64,000 bases of DNA from JABDIP01 sp965237625. GTDB lineage: Bacteria > Pseudomonadota > Alphaproteobacteria > DSM-16000 > Inquilinaceae. The DNA is taken from contig CBDEGD010000012.1 in NCBI GenBank assembly GCA_965237625.1, positions 194,895 through 258,894 on the forward strand, written 5' to 3'. How positions within the stretch are numbered: the first letter of the stretch is position 1; each line of letters begins with the position of its first letter. This document shows positions 44,352 to 53,024 of the stretch, in pieces. Made by a program: the position numbers and the translations under genes. The notes beneath the pieces were generated by a model, which worked only from the letters and a program-made list of their open reading frames with translations, ran no database searches and had not been told where the DNA came from.

Positions 44352-45425
44352 TCAGGCTGGTGCAGAGACGCGAACGTCCGGGATCAGCATTTCGGTCTGT
44401 GAATCGAACAGCAGGGTGTCGCTGTCCTGGAACTGGATCCGCACCTGGTCACCGACCGCATGACGGCTATCATCGGAACCGCTGCCATTCAGCGCGCGCA
44501 GGCTACCAAGCCCGGTATCCACCAGATAGAGGGTTTCGCGGCCCATCGGCTCAACATCTGCAACGCGCCCAGGCAATCCTGTCTCCGCAAACCGCACATG
44601 CTCGGGACGGAGGCCCAAAGTCACCGCGCCAGCGGCATCGCCCTTGCGCGGCAATTCTATCCCGTTGACCGCCACTGAGCCGTCTGCCGCCTCGCCAGGC
44701 AGCAGATTGATCGGCGGCGCGCCGACGAAGCCGGCAACGAACAGGCTGGACGGCCGGCGATAGAGATCGTCCGGCGTGCCGACCTGCTCGATCCGGCCCT
44801 TGCTCATGCAGATGACCCGGTCGGCCATGGTGGTCGCCTCGATCTGGTCATGGGTGACCAGAATTGTCGTGACGCCGAGTTGCCGCTGCAGTTTTTTGAT
44901 TTCCGTCCGCATGGTCAGTCGCAGCGTGGCATCCAGATTCGACAGCGGCTCGTCAAGCAGCAGGAGTTGCGGTTGTTTCACCAGCGCCCGTGCCAGCGCC
45001 ACCCGCTGCTGTTGACCGCCGGACATCTGGCCGGGGCGACGTTCCAGCAACTCCTCCACCTGCACCAGCCGCGCCGCCTCGATCGCCCGGCTGCGGGCCT
45101 CATCCTCGCTCACCGATTTGAAGCGCAGCGGGAACATGATGTTCTGCAGCACGGACATATGCGGGTAGAGCGCATAGGACTGGAAGACGATGCCCACATT
45201 GCGGTCGCGGGCCTCGACCTCGTTCACCACCGCGCCGTCGAAGCTCAGCGTGCCGCCGGTCGGCGCGTAGATGCCGGCCAGCATGAACAACGTCGTCGAT
45301 TTGCCGCATCCGGACGGACCCAGAACGGCAACGAAATCGCCATCCTCGATGGTCAGGTTGAGGCTCTCCACAGCAACCGTGTCGCCCCATGCCTTGCGCA
45401 AATCCTTCAGTTCGATTCTTGCCAT
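44352..45425 (-). CDS. ABC transporter ATP-binding protein (UgpC/MalK type)
   Basis: A 357-residue ATPase. Walker A GPSGCGKSTT, Q-loop FQSYALYPHMSVLQN, signature MSGGQQQRVALARAL, Walker B LLLLDEPLSNLD. The C-terminal TOBE region (LGLRPEHVRFAETGLPGRVA) is typical of CUT1 carbohydrate importers. It follows the permease genes after a gap filled with an 89-bp repeat. Confidence 0.94.
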   Translation of the reverse strand: MARIELKDLRKAWGDTVAVESLNLTIEDGDFVAVLGPSGCGKSTTLFMLAGIYAPTGGTLSFDGAVVNEVEARDRNVGIVFQSYALYPHMSVLQNIMFPLRFKSVSEDEARSRAIEAARLVQVEELLERRPGQMSGGQQQRVALARALVKQPQLLLLDEPLSNLDATLRLTMRTEIKKLQRQLGVTTILVTHDQIEATTMADRVICMSKGRIEQVGTPDDLYRRPSSLFVAGFVGAPPINLLPGEAADGSVAVNGIELPRKGDAAGAVTLGLRPEHVRFAETGLPGRVADVEPMGRETLYLVDTGLGSLRALNGSGSDDSRHAVGDQVRIQFQDSDTLLFDSQTEMLIPDVRVSAPA

Positions 45426-45504
45426 ACGTCAGGACCTCTGATCGTCGAGTACCAATGCGCCTGCGGACGCCAATGCCCGGAACGCCAGCCATAACAATTC
45501 CATC

Positions 45505-45593
45505 GTCATTCCCGCGGAGGCGGGAATCCAGCGATCCCGGCGTGGCCGTCGGCACAAACGTGTCCTCTGGATTCCCGCCTTCGCGGGAATGAC
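45505..45593. repeat. 89-bp dispersed palindromic repeat inside the ABC operon
   Basis: Arms CGTCATTCCCGCGGAGGCGG and the reverse around about 40 nt. The same element and length as 36865-36953. It interrupts the ABC operon between permease and ATPase genes. Confidence 0.85.
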
Positions 45594-45673
45594 GGACGTG
45601 GTGGGAATCGTCATATGCCTACCAAATCCCCGTCGACCTCGCTCGCCGCCGACAGAACCTGCCCCGATCGCAC

Positions 45674-46768
45674 TCACCCCTTGATCCCGCCCAGGCTCAT
45701 CTGCACCAGGAATTTCTGGCAGAAGATGTAGAGCAGCAGGCTGGGCAGTACGTAGAAGACGCTGACTGCGGCGACCATGCCGTAATCGACGCCCATGATG
45801 TCCTCGGCGACGAAGAACAGATACAGGCTCATCACCCAGTTCTGCTTGTCGAACAACAGGGTGCGGACGAAGACGTACTCCTCCCAGCCCCGGATGAAAG
45901 CGAAGACGCCGACCGCGATCAGCCCGACCTTCACCTGCGGCAGCACGACCATCACGAACGCCTGCCGCCGTGTCGCGCCGTCGGTGATGGCGCTCATCTC
46001 GATGTCCCAGGGCACCGCGTCGAAAAAGCCCTTCATGATGAAGACGGCGAAGGGCAGTTCCAGGGTCACGATCACCAGGATCACGCCGGTCCGGGTGTCC
46101 AACAGCCCGGTCCAATACATCATCAGGAAGATCGGGATCACCAGGGTCATCGCCGGGAAGGCGTGCAGCACCAGCAGCGACTGCATGAAGGTCGCCCGGC
46201 CGGCAAAGGCGAAGCGCGACAGGTAATAGCCCGCCAGGGTCGAAACCGTGACCACCAGCACGGTCTGGGTCCCCGCCACCACCAGCGAGTTGAAGAACGC
46301 AGTCCAAACCCAGGGGAACTGGCTGCCGGCGGTGGCCTGCTCCCGCCCCGGCAGATCGGCAACGAAATCCGCCACCCAGAAGAACCGGTAGTTCTGCACA
46401 TGCAGATCGCCGCCGATCAGCGCGCCGAGCACCACGGCCCCGACCGCCACCAGCGCGATGGTGGCCAGCAGCCGCCAGCGCCGGTCGGCGATGCCCATGC
46501 GGATGAAGGCGAAGGCCACCAGCGTCGGCGTCAACACGGCGCAGGATTTCCACAACACGGCGGATTCCACCCCGCCGGTCCGGGCCGAGATCGAGATGGT
46601 GAACATCCAGAAATACGGCAGCAGGACCGGCAGCGAGACGATGATCAGGAACACCATCAACCCGGCCTGGGTCAGCCGCCGCCGGGTCCGCGCCCGCGCC
46701 GCCAGATGATCCCAGTCGGATTGGGTCAGGGCGTTGGCCCGGGGGCCGTCACGGGTCAGCACCGCCAT
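45674..46768 (-). CDS. Carbohydrate ABC transporter permease (UgpE/MalG type), with extra N-terminal membrane segments
   Basis: A 364-residue permease, about 80-90 residues longer than typical MalG-type proteins. The extra part includes LLATIALVAVGAVVLGALIG and other hydrophobic runs before the core. The EAA loop is AITDGATRRQAFVMVVLPQV. The C-terminus is MSLGGIKG, the usual MalG ending. It starts 1 nt after the partner permease gene. Confidence 0.92.
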   Translation of the reverse strand: MAVLTRDGPRANALTQSDWDHLAARARTRRRLTQAGLMVFLIIVSLPVLLPYFWMFTISISARTGGVESAVLWKSCAVLTPTLVAFAFIRMGIADRRWRLLATIALVAVGAVVLGALIGGDLHVQNYRFFWVADFVADLPGREQATAGSQFPWVWTAFFNSLVVAGTQTVLVVTVSTLAGYYLSRFAFAGRATFMQSLLVLHAFPAMTLVIPIFLMMYWTGLLDTRTGVILVIVTLELPFAVFIMKGFFDAVPWDIEMSAITDGATRRQAFVMVVLPQVKVGLIAVGVFAFIRGWEEYVFVRTLLFDKQNWVMSLYLFFVAEDIMGVDYGMVAAVSVFYVLPSLLLYIFCQKFLVQMSLGGIKG

Positions 46769-46769
46769 C

Positions 46770-47684
46770 TCAATGCACCTCGATCCTTGGCTCCTGCAGG
46801 AGTCGTTTCATGTCGAGGAAGCGCCACATCGCCAGCGCCGCGGCGATGCCGATCACCACCAGGCCCAGGGCCAGGGCCGCGCCATAGGCGTATTGCCCGC
46901 TCTCGAAGGCCCGCTTGTAGACATAGAGGGCATAGACCGTGGTGTCGTAGAACGGCCCGCCATTGGTGATCAGCCAGACATATTCGAAGCTGACCAGAAG
47001 CGAGAGCGTCTGATAGACGGTGATGAAGCTGAGCGGCCAGCGGATCGCCGGCAGGGTGATGTGGCGGACGATGGACAGACCGCCGGCGCCATCGACCCGG
47101 GCGGCGTGGAACAGATGCTCCGGTATGCCGCGGATCGCGGATGTGAAGATGATCATCCCCATCGAGGCGCCGATGAAGCCGTTAGCGATGATGATCAGCA
47201 TCAGCGGGGCGTTGCTTTTCATATCGACGGGATCGGCGCCGACGAACCCCAGGATCTGGTTCAGCAGCCCGCGCTCAGTCGGGTCGATCGCCCATGCCCA
47301 CAGCAGGGCGTAGACGACGGATGGGCTCATCCGCGGCAGCAGCCAGACCGCGCGGAAAAAGCTGCCGGCCTTGTCCGGGATCGCGGTGGTCACCAGGGCC
47401 AGCATCAGCCCGAAAGTGACGTTGAAGATCGCCAGCGTGCCGAGGACATAGAGCAGGGTCAGCCCGAGCGTCTTGCTGAGCCGGCGGTCGCCGGTGAACA
47501 TGCGCTCGAAATTCTCGGTGGTGAACTCGGTCACCTTGAGTGTGCGGCCCATATCGGTGAACGAGATGGCAATATCGACGAAAACCGGGGCGATGAAGAA
47601 CATCGCCAGCAAAATGATCGCCGGCCCAAGAAAGATCGCGAAATTGGCGGTTTGGCGCCGCTGCGCCGCTGAGAATGCTGTCAT
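46770..47684 (-). CDS. Carbohydrate ABC transporter permease (UgpA/MalF type)
   Basis: A 304-residue permease with about six hydrophobic segments. The EAA loop region is HAARVDGAGGLSIVRHITLP. It pairs with the following permease as the pore of a CUT1-type importer. Confidence 0.93.
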   Translation of the reverse strand: MTAFSAAQRRQTANFAIFLGPAIILLAMFFIAPVFVDIAISFTDMGRTLKVTEFTTENFERMFTGDRRLSKTLGLTLLYVLGTLAIFNVTFGLMLALVTTAIPDKAGSFFRAVWLLPRMSPSVVYALLWAWAIDPTERGLLNQILGFVGADPVDMKSNAPLMLIIIANGFIGASMGMIIFTSAIRGIPEHLFHAARVDGAGGLSIVRHITLPAIRWPLSFITVYQTLSLLVSFEYVWLITNGGPFYDTTVYALYVYKRAFESGQYAYGAALALGLVVIGIAAALAMWRFLDMKRLLQEPRIEVH

Positions 47685-47693
47685 CGCACGGTT

Positions 47694-47720
47694 CGGGAGA
47701 GGCCGCTAGGGCCCCTCCCG
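47694..47720 (-). promoter_or_regulatory. Intercistronic hairpin after the binding-protein gene
   Basis: CGGGAGAGGCC pairs with GGCCCCTCCCG, one G-U pair, in the 44-nt gap between binding-protein and permease genes. As at 3103-3133, it is a hairpin directly after a solute-binding-protein gene with no U-tract. Confidence 0.5.
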
Positions 47721-47728
47721 TTCCCACG

Positions 47729-49087
47729 CTAGTCGAGAATGACGACGTCGCCGCCAAGCTCGGAATCGAGCTCATCGACGGTGAAGGCGGCCGCCTCCTC
47801 CGGCGACAGGCGGCCGGTCTCGACGCCCTGAATGCCCTTGTAGATCACCGCGTTGAACTCACCGATCCTTGTGTGGTTCGGCATGAAGGTGGCGTATTCC
47901 AGCATCGGCGTACCGGCCCGAAGCGCCCAGCCCTCGGAGATGAACCGCGGCATGGAGGCCTGGCCGAAATTGATCGGCGTGTGGTTCGTCGTTACCGCAT
48001 GCGGCGTATTGAAATGCGGCTGGCTGGCGATCGCCACCAGGGTCGCCGCCAAATCCGGATGCTCGGAATTCGGGTTCACCACATAGACGATCGGATGGGA
48101 CAGATTGGCCGGCCGGCCGCCCCGCTCCGCCGCCGGCGAATGCAGCCAGCCGAGCTTGTTGAAATACTGCTCTTCACCCTCCAGGCCGAAGGCCTCGAGC
48201 TGCGCGCCTACATTCCAGATGCCGTGGAACTTCATGAAGGATTCGCCGGTGCGGAACGCCGCATGGACCGAATCCCAGGACCAGGAGGTCATATTGTCCG
48301 GCAGCGCACCCTGGTCGACGGCGTATTTCAGCCAGCCATAGAAGTCCGCAAGGGCGCTCTCGCTGGCCTGCAGCTTGCCGCTTTCCTCATCGAACGGATC
48401 GAAGCCGAAGCTGGCCATGGCCATCTGAAAGTCCGGCCCGACATTCGGGCGATGCACGAAGCCGTATTTCGCGGCGCCGCCCTCGACCACTTCCTTGGCA
48501 AGATCGACCAGCTCGAAAATCGTCATCTCGCCGGATTCCACCAAGCCGGGCAGGCTTTCGATGTACTCCTCGGACTTGCCGATCTCACGCAGCATGTCCT
48601 TGTTATAGAAGAACATGCGGATTTCGGAATCCTGGGGGACCGCGTAGCGGGCGCCCTGTACGCGGGTTGCCTCCCACAGCACCGGAATGATGTCTGAATA
48701 ATATTCCGGATTGGCGGCGATGTGCGCTTCCAGGTCCATCGCATAGCCGGCTTCGGCGAAGGCGCCGACCCATTCATGGGCGGCGACATAGATGTCCGGC
48801 CCGCGATCGACCGCGAAGGCCCGCAGCAGATCCAGCGCGTCGGCGTCGAAACCGGCGGCGTTGTTCTCATGCAACTCGACGGTGATCTTCGTGTCGAGCC
48901 CGGCGGCGGCGAATTGTCGGTTCAGCAGTTCGGCGGCGCCGACGATGTTGCCGGCCCGCAGCGGTCCCGACCGATCGGCGCGAGACCACAGGTTGACGGT
49001 GATATCCTCGGCAAAAGCCGGCGCCACGGCGCCTGCCAGCATGCCCGCGGCCGCCGCGGAGAATGCGATGTTCCTGATGATGCTCAT
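47729..49087 (-). CDS. Extracellular solute-binding protein (carbohydrate type)
   Basis: A 452-residue periplasmic protein. Signal peptide MSIIRNIAFSAAAAGMLAGA ends near AFA. The mature protein has the family-1 binding fold (IYVAAHEWVGAFAEAGYAMD, VPQDSEIRMFFYNKDMLREI, FRTGESFMKFHGIWNVG). It is the first gene of the CUT1 operon. The ligand is unknown; the linked EEP hydrolase suggests a phosphorylated or phosphodiester compound. Confidence 0.92.
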   Translation of the reverse strand: MSIIRNIAFSAAAAGMLAGAVAPAFAEDITVNLWSRADRSGPLRAGNIVGAAELLNRQFAAAGLDTKITVELHENNAAGFDADALDLLRAFAVDRGPDIYVAAHEWVGAFAEAGYAMDLEAHIAANPEYYSDIIPVLWEATRVQGARYAVPQDSEIRMFFYNKDMLREIGKSEEYIESLPGLVESGEMTIFELVDLAKEVVEGGAAKYGFVHRPNVGPDFQMAMASFGFDPFDEESGKLQASESALADFYGWLKYAVDQGALPDNMTSWSWDSVHAAFRTGESFMKFHGIWNVGAQLEAFGLEGEEQYFNKLGWLHSPAAERGGRPANLSHPIVYVVNPNSEHPDLAATLVAIASQPHFNTPHAVTTNHTPINFGQASMPRFISEGWALRAGTPMLEYATFMPNHTRIGEFNAVIYKGIQGVETGRLSPEEAAAFTVDELDSELGGDVVILD

Positions 49088-49384
49088 GAATTCCCTCCCA
49101 ATGTTGACTTGGATCTTATTTTCTCAAGTCCAGATACGCTCAGTCCAGGCCAATCGACACCGTCCGACCGTGACGGCGATAAAATGCGCGCAAGTAACCG
49201 CGTTGCGCCGACAAGTCACCGCCATCGTCGACTATCTGTGTCGATGTGAAGATCAACGCGTTCCTCCGACGCGCTGACCTGTCCAACCCGTTGCCCGGGC
49301 CTTTGCCGTTTTGTCTGCTTAGTTATCAAACCGCGTTTCGTGCCAGCTGGCAAGCTTGGCACCGTGAAGGTTTGTAGAAGATCG
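49088..49384. other. Promoter region of the carbohydrate ABC operon
   Basis: 297 nt between the binding-protein start and the end of the MetE-like gene. It must hold the operon promoter. No strong palindrome or ORF is seen. Confidence 0.45.
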
Positions 49385-50440
49385 TCAACCGCCTATGGAT
49401 TTTGCGGCCTTGGCCAGGGCCTCCAGCTTGGCCCGCACTAGGTCGCGGCTCATCATGATCAAGCCGCAGTCCGGCGCTGCGATCAGCCGATGCGGATCGA
49501 TATGGTCCAAAGCCTCGAGAAGCCGGGCCCGGATTTCCTCCACTGGCTCGACCCGGGTCCTGGCGATGCCGATCACACCGAGCAGGATCGACGACGTGGC
49601 GAAGCGCTCCAGGAGCCCAAGATCGTTGTGCCGATGCGCATCTTCCAGGGAAATCGCGTCGATCGGCGCCGCGTCCAGAGCGTCCGCCAGGACGCCGTAG
49701 GCGCCGGGATCGGCCTTCGCGTAGTCCTCGTCATCAAGTTTCGACGGATAGCCGCAGCAAATATGGACTGCGCGCCGGGTTTGCTTCGGGACCTTGTGAA
49801 AGCAGTTGGCCAAAGCTTCGATTCCGTACTCCAGCGCCCGTTGCGGCTGGCGGGCAAAAACCGGCTCATCAACCTGGATCCACTGGCAGCCGGCCTCCGC
49901 GAGGCGGCGGATTTCGACATTCAGGACATCGGCCAACGCCATCGCCAGGCGCCGCGGGTCGTCGTAGAACGCATTCGCGGTGGAGTCGATGATGGTCAGC
50001 GGGCCGGGGACCGTGATCTTGACCGGGCAATCCGTGACTGCCTGCGCCTTGCGCCAGTCCTCGGCGAGGAAGGGCGCACCGGCCGACAGCGGGCCCACGA
50101 CCGTGGGGACCCGCGCCCGCCACGCGCCCTCGCGCATGACCTGATCGGTCAACTCCTCGAAGTCGAAACCGTCGACATGGCGCAGGTGATAATAGATGTA
50201 GTGCTCACGTCGCACCTCGCCGTCGGTCGGGATGTCGATGCCGGCCGCGACCTGGTCGCGAACCGCCTCCTCTGTGGCCCGGTCGAACGCCGCCTTGCTT
50301 TCGGCGCTGCTTCGGCGAAGATAGTCGCTGTAGGCCCCGGTCGGATTGTCCTGATCGCCGTATTTGCGCTCGTACCAGCCCAGCACCGGCGCGTAGTCGG
50401 GTTTGGGATAGGCGCCGATGGTGGTTGTCAGGAGCGGCAT
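49385..50440 (-). CDS. MetE C-terminal-like (cobalamin-independent methionine synthase type) protein
   Basis: A 351-residue protein with only the C-terminal barrel of MetE. The opening is TTTIGAYPKPDYAPVLGWYE. Zn-site residues are visible in RAVHICCGYPSKL (His and Cys) and AAPDCGLIMMSRDLV (Cys). Such short proteins transfer methyl groups from pterins or other donors, not necessarily to homocysteine. Start 50440 is preferred over upstream ATG codons by homology to the family N-terminus. Confidence 0.85.
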   Translation of the reverse strand: MPLLTTTIGAYPKPDYAPVLGWYERKYGDQDNPTGAYSDYLRRSSAESKAAFDRATEEAVRDQVAAGIDIPTDGEVRREHYIYYHLRHVDGFDFEELTDQVMREGAWRARVPTVVGPLSAGAPFLAEDWRKAQAVTDCPVKITVPGPLTIIDSTANAFYDDPRRLAMALADVLNVEIRRLAEAGCQWIQVDEPVFARQPQRALEYGIEALANCFHKVPKQTRRAVHICCGYPSKLDDEDYAKADPGAYGVLADALDAAPIDAISLEDAHRHNDLGLLERFATSSILLGVIGIARTRVEPVEEIRARLLEALDHIDPHRLIAAPDCGLIMMSRDLVRAKLEALAKAAKSIGG

Positions 50441-50598
50441 CGGGAAGGTCCCCCTGGAGGATTCAGTTGGGTCCATGCTTTCACACACCCGCCGGATAAA
50501 GCAAGATCACGGCATGAAGCCATGCGTGCGAAAGTGGACGTCCGGCGGACGGCGAAATAGCCTTCACCTTCGCCGAGACTGAGCGAACGGAGTGCACG

Positions 50599-51508
50599 GT
50601 GTCGTCCAAGCAAGGCTTCGACCACCCAAGCGGACATCCGACGAGCAGCCGGTACGACGGGCTGACGATCCACGATGGCCAGCGCAGCATTCGCCTGAAA
50701 TGGCACAAGCTAGGGCGGCACGTGAGAAGATCCACCGTTCCACCGTCCGAACTTGATCACCGGCCTTGCCGCCGGCGCAAGCATGGAGGTGGATATCCAG
50801 CTTCTGGTCGATGGCGCGTTCGCCTGCCTGCATGACCCCACATTGGAGACCCAGACCACCGGTACCGGGCCGGTGGTCCAAGCAGACAGCGACACGATCC
50901 GGTCCTTACGCCAGACCGACGACTCCGGAGCCGCGGTCGACACCGCGCCGCTGCTGCTGGAAGAACTGATCGGCATGATGTGCGACGGTGCGGCCGGCAT
51001 CGCCGATGGCGCCACGGTACAGCTGGATCTCAAACTGTCCGAGGACGCACTGTCCGATGCTGTGGTCGACCGATTTGCCGGTCTGGTCCGGCCGGTTGCG
51101 CGGCACCTGTCGCTCAGCGGCGAGGACTGGCCGGCGGTGCTGCGGCTCGGCGGCGGCGTGGCCGGACTGCCGCTGGGCTACGATCCGACCTCCTTGCTGA
51201 TCGACGATGCCGACGGCGCGGCGGACCTGTCAGGCTTTGCCGACCGGGTCATGACCCTGGCGCCACGGGCCGAGACGATCTACCTGCACCATCGGGTGTT
51301 CGCCGCCGCCCGGGATCAGGCAGTCGACCTCGTCGGCGTTTTCCACCGTGCCGGCCTGCTGGTGGATTGCTGGACCATCGGCACCAATCGGGCCGGCACC
51401 GATGAGCAGCTACGTTTGGCGGTTGGATTGGGCATCGACCAGATCACCACGGACACGCCCGGCGACCTTCAGGCGCTGTGGGCGACCATGGCCAACCGGC
51501 CGGGCTGA
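50599..51508 (+). pseudogene. Glycerophosphodiester phosphodiesterase-like protein, frameshifted
   Basis: A GTG start at 50599 with GGAG reads MSSKQGFDHPSGHPTSSRYD, then RSIRLKWHKLGRHV, and then leaves frame near 50720-50728. The next frame reads EDPPFHRPNLITGLAAGASM, EVDIQLLVDGAFACLHDPTL and ETQTTGTGPV, the GDPD core, and runs to 51508. The halves join into one normal-length GDPD-like protein. Net loss of one base or gain of two is implied. A restart at the TTG 50753 would lack the N-terminal His region. Confidence 0.75.
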
Positions 51509-51513
51509 GATCC

Positions 51514-52398
51514 ATGCCGGGGCGGCGGACATCAGCATATCTCTTGCTTCTGGCCACTCTGTCGACTCTTGCCCCACCGGCAGCAGCCGAAACACTCACG
51601 GCAGAGTCTGGCATCGAAATCTCCGACCACACCTTGACCGTGGGCGAGGTGTTCCGCGATTGCCCACTTTGCCCATCGATGATGGTACTGCCGGCAGGCG
51701 ATTTCACCATGGGCTCGCCGCCGGACGAAATCGCCCGCGCCGTTGATGAGGGTCCCGCCCACCGGGTCGAGATCGCCAAGCCGTTTGCCATCGGACGCTA
51801 CGAAGTCACTTTCGCCCAGTGGGATGCCTGCTTCGCCACCGGGGGCTGCCGGCATCGACCGGACGACCATGGCTGGGGCCGCGATGACCGGCCGGTGATC
51901 AACGTGTCCTGGCACGATGCCGTGGAATACGCCGCCTGGCTCGCGACGGCGACCGGCCAGCCCTATCGCCTACCCAGCGAGGCAGAGTGGGAATACGCCG
52001 CCAAGGCCGGAACCGGAACCGCCCGTCCGTGGGGCGATGAAGTCGGAGAAGGACTAGCCAATTGCCGCGGCTGCGGCGGCGACTGGAATGGCGCGAGCAC
52101 GGCGCCGGTCGGCCGCTTCCCGCCCAACGGCTTTGGCCTGCACGACATGCTGGGCAATGTCTGGGAGGACACCGCCGATTGCTGGCACGCCGACTATCAG
52201 GGCGCGCCGGCGGACGGGTCGGCCTGGGAAGGAGGGGATTGCCGGCGTCGCGTCATGCGCGGCGGCGGCTGGGCCGTTCGGCCGGGCTATGTGCGCTCGG
52301 CGAACCGCCATGGCGCCGACGCCAACCGCCGCGACAGCGCCTATGGCGGCTTCCGCGTCGCTCGGTCTATCGATCGGGAACATGTGGCCGAGCGGTGA
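51514..52398 (+). CDS. Formylglycine-generating-enzyme/SUMF1-domain protein (exported)
   Basis: A 294-residue protein. Signal peptide MPGRRTSAYLLLLATLSTLA with cleavage near AAA. The FGE-sulfatase fold is clear: MMVLPAGDFTMGSPPDE, IGRYEVTFAQWDACFA, RLPSEAEWEYAAKAGTG, NGFGLHDMLGNVWEDTADCW and the end YGGFRVARS. Export suggests a periplasmic partner rather than classical sulfatase activation. It starts 5 nt after the frameshifted GDPD gene. Confidence 0.92.
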   Translation: MPGRRTSAYLLLLATLSTLAPPAAAETLTAESGIEISDHTLTVGEVFRDCPLCPSMMVLPAGDFTMGSPPDEIARAVDEGPAHRVEIAKPFAIGRYEVTFAQWDACFATGGCRHRPDDHGWGRDDRPVINVSWHDAVEYAAWLATATGQPYRLPSEAEWEYAAKAGTGTARPWGDEVGEGLANCRGCGGDWNGASTAPVGRFPPNGFGLHDMLGNVWEDTADCWHADYQGAPADGSAWEGGDCRRRVMRGGGWAVRPGYVRSANRHGADANRRDSAYGGFRVARSIDREHVAER

Positions 52399-52403
52399 TC
52401 GAA

Positions 52404-52913
52404 ATGCTGCCGACGGTCCAGACCGAAAGACTTCTGCTCCGCCCTCGTTCCAGGGCGGATCTGGAAGATTGCCTGGCGATGGATCGCGATCCGCTAGTCA
52501 CCGAATTTATCCCTGGCCCCTGGTCCGATCCGCCGGCGCACCGCGCTTTCGTGATCTCCCGCATGGAAAGCGGATTTCCCGAGGGTCTGGGATATTGGTC
52601 CATCTTTGGCCTAGCCCAGCCGGAGACGTTCCTTGGCTGGGTCCTGCTTCTGCCCTATAGCGCGAGCGAGGTCGAGATCGGCTGGCGTCTCGCCCGAAGC
52701 GGTTGGGGCCACGGATATACGACGGAGGCGGCATCGGCGATCCTGTCCCATGCCTTCGAGACCGTCGGGCTGGACCGGGTGGTCGCCGACATCGATCCGC
52801 GAAATACGGCATCGGTCCGGGTCGCCGAGAAGCTGGGCATGCGATGCATCGAGGACAGATGCATCGACTGCCACCCGGCCAATTCGTACCAGATTGAGGC
52901 ACCGCATATTTGA
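52404..52913 (+). CDS. GNAT family N-acetyltransferase
   Basis: A 169-residue RimJ/RimL-type acetyltransferase: TERLLLRPRSRADLEDCLAM, EIGWRLARSGWGHGYTTEAA with the acetyl-CoA loop, and NTASVRVAEKLGMRC. The preceding stop overlaps a possible GTG start at 52395; I prefer the ATG at 52404. The acetyl acceptor is unknown. Confidence 0.9.
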   Translation: MLPTVQTERLLLRPRSRADLEDCLAMDRDPLVTEFIPGPWSDPPAHRAFVISRMESGFPEGLGYWSIFGLAQPETFLGWVLLLPYSASEVEIGWRLARSGWGHGYTTEAASAILSHAFETVGLDRVVADIDPRNTASVRVAEKLGMRCIEDRCIDCHPANSYQIEAPHI

Positions 52914-53024
52914 TCACCGAGAGAGTCGAAGGGGCTTTAGCCGCGAGCCCATCGGTATAGGATTGCACGGACACCAATGGCCGGTGCGGGCAGGCAAATC
53001 CGCTTTCAGGGAGACGAACCGCCA

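Noticed and set aside
50753..51508. TTG-started intact GDPD gene
   Set aside because: It would lack the conserved N-terminal motif, which is present in another frame just upstream; a frameshift explains both halves better.
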